Source: CAYNXB01 sp964401045 | GTDB taxonomy: Bacteria; Pseudomonadota; Alphaproteobacteria; Sphingomonadales; Sphingomonadaceae | Direction: 5' to 3' | DNA: 33,049 nt | Assembly: GCA_964401045.1 (NCBI GenBank) | Contig: CAYNXB010000027.1 | Coordinates: 1 to 33,049 of the forward strand | Part shown: positions 8,067-15,396 of the stretch, piece after piece | Position numbering within the stretch: position 1 is the stretch's first letter | How the letters are laid out: each line of letters opens with the position of its first letter | The notes under the pieces: generated by a model | The model's database searches: none | What the model saw: only the letters and a program-made list of their open reading frames with translations | Told to the model about the DNA's origin: nothing | Program-made: the position numbers and the translations under genes

Positions 8067-10562
8067 ATGAGGAAGTTGAAATTCGCGAGCATGGTCTCGC
8101 TGGCCGTGCCGTTGATGCTGTCCGCGGCGCCGGGCTGGGCGCAGGAGAGCGCGCCTGAACAGGAGGGCGGCATTAACGACATCGTCGTCACCGCCACCCG
8201 ACAGGCGACCAACCTTCAGGACACTCCGCTTGCGATCACGGCGGTAACGTCGGATGCATTGGAGGAGCGCAGCATCACTTCTGTCAGCGACCTGACGTCG
8301 GTGGTTCCCAATGCGCAATTCCGCAGGTCGCAGGGTGTCTACGGCCCCGGCGTCTCCGCTTCCATCCGCGGCGTGGGGCAGGCGGATACCGGTCTAGCGG
8401 TGGAACCGGCTGTCGCCTTCTACCTTGATGACGTCTATTATCCGCTGCTTCTGGGATCCAACTTCGACCTGCTTGAAATCGATCGCATCGAAGTGTTGCG
8501 CGGCCCGCAGGGTACGCTGTTCGGGCGCAACTCGTTGGCGGGCGCGGTCAACGTCGTCAGCAAGCAGCCGTCGACGGCCGAGGTTTCGGGGCACTTCCAA
8601 GTCACTGCTGGCGGTTACGACCGGCGGGAAATTCGAGCGGGCGTGAATCTGCCGCTCGGCGATAGCGTTGCTGTCATGCTCTCCGGCCTCTCGAAGAAGC
8701 GCACTGGCTACCAGAAGGTGCTCGATTTCACTTGCGAGATGCATCGGCAAGGCACGCCCGCTCTCGCTGGCAGTTTGCCCTATTCCAATCCGGAAATTCG
8801 CAATGGCGACAATTGCACGATCGGGCACCGCGGGGGCGAGGACGTTCAAGCCTATCGTGCCGCGATGCTGTTCGAGCCGTTGAGCAACCTGCGCATCACA
8901 CTGGCCGCAGATTACATCAAGGATGAGAGCGAGAACACGGCCGATTCAATCGTCGATATCGTGCCTGCCTCGGTCTCGGCGAACGCCAAGGCGTTGGCCA
9001 ACTATTTCGGCGTTGCGTATGATGGGCGCTTCGTCACCGGCAACCCCTACACCACGTACGGAAACTACAACGATCCAGTAGCCGCGGGCACGATTATCCC
9101 CGGAAGCACGTATTACAACGGGTTCAAGATCAACGGGGTTCCGGTGCGTGGCGGCGTCAGCTTCGATCCGCACTTCAACGTGGAGAACTGGGGCGTTAGC
9201 GGCAAGATCAGCTGGGACATCGCCGACAACATCAATCTTTTGACAGTGGTTTCCCATCGCGAGGTGGATTCCCTGCAGACCTACGATGACGACGGTTCGC
9301 CGCTCAACCTCGTCTCGCGCAGCAACCGGAACACCGAAAGCTACTGGACCGCCGAAGCGCGCTTGTCCGGCCACTCTGAGCTGATCGACTGGGTTGGCGG
9401 CGTGTTCTACTTCACCGCTGAGGGCCGACAGACGGGCGTGTTCCTCTCGGCGTCCGGCGGTCTGTCTCGCTTCTTCGATCACAGCTTCGATCCGACCAGC
9501 AAGGCGGTATTCGGCAACGCCACCGTTCGGCCGTTCGGCGAAAAGCTCGCTATAACGGGCGGCCTGCGGTATTCCGATGACAAGAAGGTGGTCAATTACG
9601 CCAACCTCGTCGACACTACGCCGAACCGTGCGCAGGACACGATCTTCGAGGTGACGCCGAAGCAGAAGCGCGTCGATTGGAAAGCGGGCCTCAGCTATCA
9701 GGCAACGCCGGATGCGCTGATCTATGCTTCGGCCGCATCGGGCAACTCGCTGCCCAGCTTCAACGCGCGCGCGCAGCAGATCACGCAAATCTACCAGATC
9801 GATGGCAATGAGAACATTGCATACGAACTGGGAAGCAAGCTCGATCTGTTCGATCGGCGCGTCCGGCTCAATGTGGCGGCGTTCTACACCGACTTCACGA
9901 ACCGTCCGACGTCGATCTCTGGTTCTGAGGCGCAGCTCGATGCAAACGGCAATCCGGTGGCGGGTAATCGCACCCTGGTGCCGCTGCCGGGTGGTCCTCC
10001 GGGTTCGACCATCTGCAGCCCTGTGTTGTTGCCGAGCAATACGGGAGTCCTGTGCGCAGGGCGGACCTATCCCATCAACCAGCCCGCGACGGTGCGGGGG
10101 TTCGAGGCGGAATATACGATCAATCCGGTCGACGGACTGGTCCTCAACGGCTCGGTCGGGTGGTCCAAGCTCAAGGCGAAGGACATTTCGGCCCGCGCCG
10201 TCAACCGCCGCCAGAACAATCCGTTCTGGACCGCGAACGCGGGCATTCAGTACACCCTCCCGCTCGAGGCGCTGGCCGGGACCATCACCCCGCGGTTGGA
10301 CTGGACCTATGAATCGAGCCAGATCATCTCCGGCAACTCGACCAAGTTCAACTATCTTGGCGATGCCCGCTCGGTGTTCAACGCGCGGCTCACGTACGAG
10401 AACGAGGAGTACGATTTCTCCATCGCGGGCGGCGTGACCAACCTGTTCGACAAGGCCTATTACGTCAACGTGTTCGACTCCCAGGGGTTGGGCGCACCCT
10501 ACCAGCAGGCGCAGCCCGCTGCGCCGCGCCAGTGGTACGTGACTGTCTCCAAGGCCTTCTGA
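8067..10562 (+). CDS. TonB-dependent outer-membrane receptor
   Basis: Outer-membrane channel that imports a bulky or scarce substrate using TonB energy; 831 residues. A Sec signal peptide ends near residue 25 (PGWAQ). The TonB box DIVVTATR is at 38-45. The plug follows with SVSDLTSVVPNAQFR, SIRGVGQ and the conserved IDRIEVLRGPQGTLFGRNSLAGAVNVVS. The rest forms the beta barrel, with VTNLFDKAYYVN near the end and a C-terminal Phe (YVTVSKAF) as needed for outer-membrane insertion. There is no neighbouring SusD-like gene, so this is a stand-alone receptor. It sits behind site A and is probably controlled with the rest of the 7.6-26.3 kb locus. The substrate is unknown; the neighbouring hydrolases suggest an organic compound rather than iron. 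Confidence 0.93.
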   Translation: MRKLKFASMVSLAVPLMLSAAPGWAQESAPEQEGGINDIVVTATRQATNLQDTPLAITAVTSDALEERSITSVSDLTSVVPNAQFRRSQGVYGPGVSASIRGVGQADTGLAVEPAVAFYLDDVYYPLLLGSNFDLLEIDRIEVLRGPQGTLFGRNSLAGAVNVVSKQPSTAEVSGHFQVTAGGYDRREIRAGVNLPLGDSVAVMLSGLSKKRTGYQKVLDFTCEMHRQGTPALAGSLPYSNPEIRNGDNCTIGHRGGEDVQAYRAAMLFEPLSNLRITLAADYIKDESENTADSIVDIVPASVSANAKALANYFGVAYDGRFVTGNPYTTYGNYNDPVAAGTIIPGSTYYNGFKINGVPVRGGVSFDPHFNVENWGVSGKISWDIADNINLLTVVSHREVDSLQTYDDDGSPLNLVSRSNRNTESYWTAEARLSGHSELIDWVGGVFYFTAEGRQTGVFLSASGGLSRFFDHSFDPTSKAVFGNATVRPFGEKLAITGGLRYSDDKKVVNYANLVDTTPNRAQDTIFEVTPKQKRVDWKAGLSYQATPDALIYASAASGNSLPSFNARAQQITQIYQIDGNENIAYELGSKLDLFDRRVRLNVAAFYTDFTNRPTSISGSEAQLDANGNPVAGNRTLVPLPGGPPGSTICSPVLLPSNTGVLCAGRTYPINQPATVRGFEAEYTINPVDGLVLNGSVGWSKLKAKDISARAVNRRQNNPFWTANAGIQYTLPLEALAGTITPRLDWTYESSQIISGNSTKFNYLGDARSVFNARLTYENEEYDFSIAGGVTNLFDKAYYVNVFDSQGLGAPYQQAQPAAPRQWYVTVSKAF

Positions 10563-10571
10563 CCTCCTGCT

Positions 10572-10621
10572 CGCGCGCTTCACGCCTGACGGCTTCGTGC
10601 CCGAAGGGGGTGAAGCGTGCG
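10572..10621 (+). repeat. stem-loop after the TonB receptor gene
   Basis: GCGCGCTTCACGCC and GGGGGTGAAGCGTGCG pair with few mismatches around a loop that can itself fold. No run of T follows, so it is not a classic intrinsic terminator. It could protect the 3' end of the receptor mRNA or reduce read-through. Confidence 0.5.
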
Positions 10622-10638
10622 GCAGCCGGATTTGAGGG

Positions 10639-10665
10639 AGGGCTGGCATCGTGGATGCCGGCCCT
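10639..10665 (+). repeat. strong stem-loop between receptor and serine hydrolase genes
   Basis: AGGGCTGGCATC and GATGCCGGCCCT form a 12-bp stem (one G-T pair) with a 3-base loop GTG. No T run follows. With the stem-loop 18 bp upstream it forms a structured spacer that may set different mRNA levels for the two genes. Confidence 0.55.
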
Positions 10666-10730
10666 GAACTCCGGAAACACGCGCGATCGCGCGAGACGAT
10701 CGAAGCGCTCGATACATCGAGGAGTTAGCA

Positions 10731-12005
10731 ATGGTGCGTCGTCGTCTTTCCTACGCGGTTTCACTGGCGCTACTGGCCTCGGTTGCCTGTCCGATCGCCG
10801 CACAGGATTTGCCGGCAGCGCAGCCATGGGAGCTGGGCTTGTCGCAGGAAGGCATCGCACGGCTCGACGCCAAAGTGGAGGGGGCCGTCCGCGACGGTCG
10901 GATTCCGGGCGCGGTCGTGCTGATCGCGCGCCACGGACGGATCGCGCATTACAAGGCATTCGGGATATCCGATCCCGCGAAGCGGCGCCCCATGCAGCGG
11001 GACGACATCTTCCGCATCTATTCGCAGACGAAACCGGTGATGAGCATCGCGCTCATGATCTTGTTCGAGGAAGGGAAGTTCCAGCTTACCGATCCTCTCG
11101 AAAAGTACATTCCCTCATTCAAGGACCTCAAGGTATTCGTCGGCACCGACGACAAGGGCGAGATGATCGTCGAGGATGCCAAGCGCAAGCCGACGGTGCA
11201 GGACGCGATGCGCCACACGCTCGGCCTGACCAACGCCGGTATCAGGGGGCCCGTCGAACGCCACTACCTCGAGCAGGGGATTACCTTCACCAAGCTTGAA
11301 TCGCTGGATCAGGAAATCGATCTGCTTTCGAAAAATCCGCTCGCCTATCAGCCGGGCGAGCGTTGGCTCTATGCCAAGGGCGCCGATGTCCAGGCCTACC
11401 TGATCGAACGCCTATCGGGCATGCCGCTCGACAAGTTCCTTGAGCAGCGCCTGTTTCGGCCCTTGGGGATGAACGACACGTCGTATGGCGTTCCTTCCTC
11501 GAAAGCGAACCGGATCGCGCAATATGACGGCCCCGTGGAGTACCCGACACCGGGTAATCCGGGCCTCGACATGCGGCCTGAGACATATGATCGCTTTGCC
11601 ACTCGCCCGTTTGGAACGGAGGGTTTGTCGAGCACCGCGATGGACTTCGCGCGCCTTTCGCAAATGTTGCTGAATGGCGGCACCCTTGATGGCGTGCGAA
11701 TTCTCAGCCGGAAGAGCGTCGATCTGATGACGCAAAACAACCTCCCGGTGGCGATCGGAGACCTTGCGGCCTCTGGCAAGCCGGGCACCGGTTTCGGTCT
11801 GGGCTTTTCGGTGGCCCTCGATGCTGCCGCTACGGGCAACATCATCTCGCCAGGCACGTTCGGCTGGACGGGGGCCGCGACCACCAGCTTCATGATCGAT
11901 CCGAAGGAAGATCTCGTCGCCGTGTTCATGGCCCAGAAGTGGCCTTACGACAGCGCGTTCCTGGATGAGTTCCAGACGATGGCCTACCAGGCTATCGCCG
12001 ACTGA
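10731..12005 (+). CDS. secreted beta-lactamase-fold serine hydrolase (class C/EstB-like)
   Basis: Serine hydrolase of the beta-lactamase/transpeptidase-like family, likely an esterase, amidase or peptidase in the periplasm; 424 residues. A Sec signal peptide ends near residue 24 (ACPIAAQ). Ser98-Gln-Thr-Lys101 is the SxxK nucleophile motif, Tyr214 in WLYAKGADV is the Tyr motif, and TGFGLGFSV lies in the C-terminal part. HGRIAHYKAFGISD and LTDPLEKYIPSF are also usual for this family. The start is chosen because GAGGAG lies before ATG 10731 and a signal peptide follows. It lies 168 bp after the TonB receptor on the same strand, with two hairpins between them. Chemistry cannot be told from sequence; a role in cleaving the imported substrate is inferred from context. 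Confidence 0.88.
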   Translation: MVRRRLSYAVSLALLASVACPIAAQDLPAAQPWELGLSQEGIARLDAKVEGAVRDGRIPGAVVLIARHGRIAHYKAFGISDPAKRRPMQRDDIFRIYSQTKPVMSIALMILFEEGKFQLTDPLEKYIPSFKDLKVFVGTDDKGEMIVEDAKRKPTVQDAMRHTLGLTNAGIRGPVERHYLEQGITFTKLESLDQEIDLLSKNPLAYQPGERWLYAKGADVQAYLIERLSGMPLDKFLEQRLFRPLGMNDTSYGVPSSKANRIAQYDGPVEYPTPGNPGLDMRPETYDRFATRPFGTEGLSSTAMDFARLSQMLLNGGTLDGVRILSRKSVDLMTQNNLPVAIGDLAASGKPGTGFGLGFSVALDAAATGNIISPGTFGWTGAATTSFMIDPKEDLVAVFMAQKWPYDSAFLDEFQTMAYQAIAD

Positions 12006-12035
12006 GCGGCTGGCTCAATCGGCGATGATGACTGC

Positions 12036-13340
12036 CTAGAGCGAGGCCGGAGCGCGGCTGTACGCCGCTCCAAACGAATGGCGGCGGGACCAGATCACGA
12101 GGAGCACCGCTCCCAGCAGGGCCTGAGCTGCCAGGCCGACCAGGCCGTAACGGTAGCTGCCGAACTGATCGATCAGGATGCCAACCATATACGGGGCGAC
12201 GAAACCGCTGAGGTTGCCCAGCATCGTCACCGCAGCGATGCCAGCGGCCGCCGTTCGTTCAGGGAAAGAGTGGCTGACGAGCGCCAGGAACGGCCCCTTG
12301 ATGCCGTAGACTCCCATGGTCGCGAGGCAGATACCGACGAACTGGACCGCGGTATTTGCGGCAAATGCGCCCACCGCGAGCCCGGCGAAGGATAACACCG
12401 TCGGCCAGACGGTATGCCAGATCCGCTCGTTATGCCGGTCGGAACTGATCCCCACCACGATCAGGGCGATCGAGCCGAATACGAACGGCACGGCGGCCAA
12501 CAGCCCGGTGGCCACGTTGGAGAATCCCACGCCCTTGATCACCTGAGGTAGCCAGAGGCTAAGTCCGTAGCTCGGCACGGCCGTCAGGAAGAACACCGCG
12601 GCGAGCATCAGGACGCGGCGATCCACGAGCAGCGACATCGCAGACCGGTGTGGCGCGCTGGCGCCGGCGGCGCGGTCTTGCGCGAGCTGCCCGTTGAGCC
12701 AGTCCTTTTCCTCGTCGGTCAGCCACTTGGCGTCCGACGGTCGGTCCGGGAGTATCAGAAAAAAGGTGATCCCGAGGATGATCGCGGGCAGCGCTTCCAT
12801 GACGTAGAGCCATTGCCAGCCCTTGATGCCGAGGAAGCCGTCCATCTCCAGCAGTAGCCCTGAGACGGGTGCGCCGATCACGTTCGCGAGCGTCAGGCCC
12901 AGGGCGAACATTCCGACATAGCGCGCGCGGTGAGAGGACGGGATCCAATAGGTCAGATAAAGGATCACGCCGGGGAACAGGCCTGCCTCGGCCGCCCCGA
13001 TCAGGAAGCGGAGCGAGCAGAACGTGACCGCGTTGTAAGCCCAGGCCATGGCGCAGCCGAAGATTCCCCAGGTGACCATGATCCGGGCGAGCCACTTGCG
13101 CGCACCGAACTTTTCGAGCGCGATGTTGCTCGGCATTTCGAACACGGAATAGCCGATGAAGGTGAGCCCGGCCCCAAACCCGTACATGGTTGCGGACAAG
13201 TTCAGATCGGCATTGGCGGTGATCGCCGCGAACCCGACGTTGACCCGATCGAGGTAGGAAATGACGAACGCCGCGATCAGCAGCGGCATCAGGCGTACCC
13301 CGATCTTGCGCAGGGCCCGTTGTTCGACAGATTGTTCCAT
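12036..13340 (-). CDS. MFS transporter, ACS (anion:cation symporter) family
   Basis: Inner-membrane carrier, 434 residues, 12 predicted segments. ISYLDRVNVGFAAI in segment 1, FEMPSNIALEKFGARKWLARIMVTWG after segment 2, and FLIGAAEAGLFPGVILYLTYWIPSSHRAR are the hallmarks of the ACS family, whose members move organic anions such as phthalate, tartrate, glucarate or hydroxyphenylacetate. It lies 54 bp after the HD-domain gene on the same strand and probably shares its promoter (site B). It converges with the serine hydrolase gene, whose stop is 30 bp away. Uptake of an acidic product formed in the periplasm fits the context, but the substrate is not known. Confidence 0.9.
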   Translation of the reverse strand: MEQSVEQRALRKIGVRLMPLLIAAFVISYLDRVNVGFAAITANADLNLSATMYGFGAGLTFIGYSVFEMPSNIALEKFGARKWLARIMVTWGIFGCAMAWAYNAVTFCSLRFLIGAAEAGLFPGVILYLTYWIPSSHRARYVGMFALGLTLANVIGAPVSGLLLEMDGFLGIKGWQWLYVMEALPAIILGITFFLILPDRPSDAKWLTDEEKDWLNGQLAQDRAAGASAPHRSAMSLLVDRRVLMLAAVFFLTAVPSYGLSLWLPQVIKGVGFSNVATGLLAAVPFVFGSIALIVVGISSDRHNERIWHTVWPTVLSFAGLAVGAFAANTAVQFVGICLATMGVYGIKGPFLALVSHSFPERTAAAGIAAVTMLGNLSGFVAPYMVGILIDQFGSYRYGLVGLAAQALLGAVLLVIWSRRHSFGAAYSRAPASL

Positions 13341-13362
13341 TGATTTCCCCCTCCCGAGGCCG

Positions 13363-13382
13363 TCCCGCTGCTTTGCGGGACA
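13363..13382 (-). repeat. stem-loop between HD-domain and ACS transporter genes
   Basis: GTCCCGC and GCGGGAC form a perfect 7-bp stem with a 6-base loop in the 54-bp spacer of the leftward pair. There is no T run on either side. It is probably an mRNA processing or stability element rather than a terminator. Confidence 0.45.
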
Positions 13383-13394
13383 GAAGTACGCCGG

Positions 13395-14246
13395 TCAGAG
13401 CGGGCAGTCAGGGTCCATCAGCGAACGCCACATATGAGCAACCGGGCTGTTGTCGAAGCCGAGGCCTTCCTTGGGCTGGCGGAATTGCCGACCGACGAGA
13501 TCCTCGAAATCGCCGAGCTCGACTTTGACGCCGGGATCGAATGAATAGAGGTCGTTCACCGTTACCGCGCGGGCCAGTTCGTACCACTTGTGCTTGCGCA
13601 CCCATTCGTACTCCGCCTGGACGTAGGACGGCGGAACGTAATCCTCCCCGAACATCTCGCGATAGAGATCGGGATATTCGTAGCCGGCCTTCTCGTCGGG
13701 ATAGAACCGCAGGGTGGCATGGTGCCGGATGGCGAAGGTGGTTCGCTCCGAAACATAGGGTTCGAACAATTGCGCCGACCAGAAACCGTGCTGCGTACGC
13801 ATCAGCGCGAGCGGCAGGTCGTGCAGGAGGCAAGCCAGCACCAGCTCGTCGTCCAGGCCGTTCTTTCGGGCCAGGTTGGCACTTTGAAGGCAGTGATTGA
13901 GCGGATCGGTCATGCGCAATCCCATGAAGTCCATCAGCTTCGGAGCCGCCGGCATGGGTGCGAGCTGGCTGACATTGCCCGCCTGGCCTGCAAATAATTT
14001 CCCCACGCCACGGCGATAACTGCGGGTGCTGACCTGTGCATCGAGCTCGGCGACCGTGGGGTAGTGTTTGCCCGATGCGGCCAGCGAATCGTTGAGATGC
14101 TGTTCCAGCGCATCGGCCTTCGCTTCCGAGCTCATGGCCGCGACCGCTGCCGCGCCGCCCAGGCCGGCAACGAATGCACGTCGATCCAGCTCGGGCAACC
14201 GCAGCCGCGCCGTCGCCGGCCCGCGGTTCGCATCGAATTCCTTCAT
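13395..14246 (-). CDS. Tat-exported HD-domain protein, possible diiron oxygenase (PhnZ/MIOX-like)
   Basis: 283 residues from ATG 14246; this start is preferred over ATG 14261 because CAGGAGAGG lies just before it. A Tat signal follows (Arg22-Arg23 in LDRRAFVAGLGG, Ala-rich to about residue 43), so the protein should be folded and exported. The HD pattern is His118, His142-Asp143 (LLHDLP), His153, His175/176 (IRHHATLRFY) and Asp232 (VNDLYSFD). Spacing resembles PhnZ, a mixed-valence diiron oxygenase, as recalled (His34, His59-Asp60, His80, His104, Asp161), except for a shorter HD-to-His step. DLYS also resembles the final metal motif of myo-inositol oxygenase. It could be an oxygenase or a metal-dependent hydrolase/lyase. 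First gene behind site B, followed by the ACS carrier. Confidence 0.7.
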   Translation of the reverse strand: MKEFDANRGPATARLRLPELDRRAFVAGLGGAAAVAAMSSEAKADALEQHLNDSLAASGKHYPTVAELDAQVSTRSYRRGVGKLFAGQAGNVSQLAPMPAAPKLMDFMGLRMTDPLNHCLQSANLARKNGLDDELVLACLLHDLPLALMRTQHGFWSAQLFEPYVSERTTFAIRHHATLRFYPDEKAGYEYPDLYREMFGEDYVPPSYVQAEYEWVRKHKWYELARAVTVNDLYSFDPGVKVELGDFEDLVGRQFRQPKEGLGFDNSPVAHMWRSLMDPDCPL

Positions 14247-14286
14247 GTGCCTCTCCTGCATCGCGGCAGCGGCCTGCGACCGTCAA

Positions 14287-14333
14287 ACCGAAAAAATTTC
14301 CGGTAACGTAGATCAGCAATTCGCAGGAGGCAA
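14287..14333 (-). promoter_or_regulatory. promoter and IclR-type operator (site B) before the HD-domain gene
   Basis: Read on the minus strand: TTGCCT (14333-14328) as -35, 17 bp, TACGTT (14310-14305) as -10, then the palindrome CCGGAAATTTTTTCGG (14303-14288). The 17-mer CCGGAAATTTTTTCGGT is identical to site C at 15330-15346, though the two lie on opposite strands. The expected start of transcription falls within the operator, about 50 bases before ATG 14246. Confidence 0.6.
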
Positions 14334-14404
14334 CCCGATGTAAGGCGGCACCGCCTGAGGGGGGGCAGTCGTCGATTATTTTCAGCTAAGGCGCATCGCC
14401 ATGC

Positions 14405-15181
14405 TCACAGAAGGACCGCGGCGACCTGCTCGATTTCCTTAGCCGCCGCCTGCAGCTCGGGCAGAAAAGTGGAAACCATCTCATCGCGATGGACCAGGCC
14501 CACCGAGGTTGCGGCGGTGATAGAAGCCGTCCGCGCCCCGCCTATCGTCAACGGCACCGCAATCGATCGCTGGCCGAGGAATATCTCCTGGTCGTTGACG
14601 CAGTAATCCTGCTCCCGGATCACTTTGAGCTGCTCTTTCAGCTCGGCCACATCACGCACGGTGTTGGGCGTGAACGCCTCGAACTTGCATCCCTTGAGTC
14701 GCCGATCAAGCTCCGCCGTGGGAAGGGCCGCCAGCAGGATCTTGCCGGGCGCAGTGGCATACGCCGGAAAGCGCGCGCCAACGTGCACGTAGTAGTGGCG
14801 GAACTGCTCGCTGGTTGCCCGGGCGACGTAGACGATATCGCGTCCATCGAGGACGGCGATGGTACAGGTGATGTTGAGCTTGTTGGCCAGCTCGCGCAGC
14901 AACGGGCGTGCGGCTTCCGAAAACGGCTGCGACGACAGGTAGGCAAAGCCAAGCGCGAGCACTCTGGCGGTGAGCCGGAAGCGTCCTTCGTTCGCCACCG
15001 CATATCCAAGCAACTCGAGGGTCCGCAGGATTCGCCGCGTGCTTCCGGGCGTCAGATCGAGTTCGCGGGATACCTGGCTCAGTGTCCATTCGGGCTTGGC
15101 GGAACTGAACAGCTCAATGACCGCCAATCCCTTCTCGAGCGAAGGAATATATTCGTCATCAGACGGGCTTTTACGCGGCAA
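14405..15181 (-). CDS. IclR-family transcriptional regulator (PcaR/PcaU-like)
   Basis: Cytoplasmic DNA-binding regulator of 258 residues. The N-terminal winged helix-turn-helix runs from about 12 to 70 (IPSLEKGLAVIELFSS, LSQVSRELDLTPGSTRRILRTLELLGYA). The C-terminal effector domain has RFRLTARVLALGFAYLSSQPFSEAARPLL and VLDGRDIVYVARA, which resemble regulators of protocatechuate and related aromatic catabolism. Only TTG 15181 fits as start: an in-frame TAG lies about 80 bp upstream with no ATG or GTG between, and GGGGA lies 6 bp before the TTG. It sits centrally among promoters that share a CCGGAA-N4-TTCCGG palindrome and is the obvious candidate to bind them. Repression is suggested by operator position; activation or dual control is possible. 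It may control itself through site C. Confidence 0.9.
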   Translation of the reverse strand: MPRKSPSDDEYIPSLEKGLAVIELFSSAKPEWTLSQVSRELDLTPGSTRRILRTLELLGYAVANEGRFRLTARVLALGFAYLSSQPFSEAARPLLRELANKLNITCTIAVLDGRDIVYVARATSEQFRHYYVHVGARFPAYATAPGKILLAALPTAELDRRLKGCKFEAFTPNTVRDVAELKEQLKVIREQDYCVNDQEIFLGQRSIAVPLTIGGARTASITAATSVGLVHRDEMVSTFLPELQAAAKEIEQVAAVLL

Positions 15182-15296
15182 TTCTGTCCCCGTTTCATTG
15201 CAGTGCCGTGCGGTCGGCGCTTCGATACATGAGTCCGTCGATGCGGTCGCGCCAACCTCCTAGTTGCGCGCAAATTCCAATACAACTGGTATCATC

Positions 15297-15347
15297 TTGA
15301 CACCCATGTCCCAGCCATGTAGCCAAAAGCCGGAAATTTTTTCGGTA
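15297..15347 (+). promoter_or_regulatory. promoter and IclR-type operator (site C) before the DUF1592 operon
   Basis: A perfect TTGACA -35 box (15297-15302), 17 bp, TAGCCA (15320-15325) as -10, then CCGGAAATTTTTTCGG (15330-15345) over the expected start of transcription. The leader to ATG 15397 would be about 65 bases. It lies in the divergent spacer with the IclR gene, so it could also affect that gene. Confidence 0.65.
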
Positions 15348-15396
15348 AAAGTCCTTCGCCCGATTTTCCGGAGCGAGAGGGTGGTGGGAAGCAGGA

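Noticed and set aside
10639..10665. Intrinsic terminator after the TonB receptor
   Set aside because: The stem is strong but no run of T follows on either strand.
10669..10684. CCGGAAACACGCGCGA as a further IclR-type site before the serine hydrolase
   Set aside because: Only the left half matches; the right half lacks TTCCGG and no TTGNNN-N17-TA pair is present.
14247..14261. ATG 14261 as start of the HD-domain gene
   Set aside because: It lacks a ribosome site and overlaps the AGGAGAGG that serves ATG 14246; the Tat signal is complete from 14246.
14325..14343. Start-stop element: AGGAGG followed by ATG TAA on the plus strand
   Set aside because: No gene follows on this strand and the AGGAGG overlaps the minus-strand -35 box of site B, which explains the bases.
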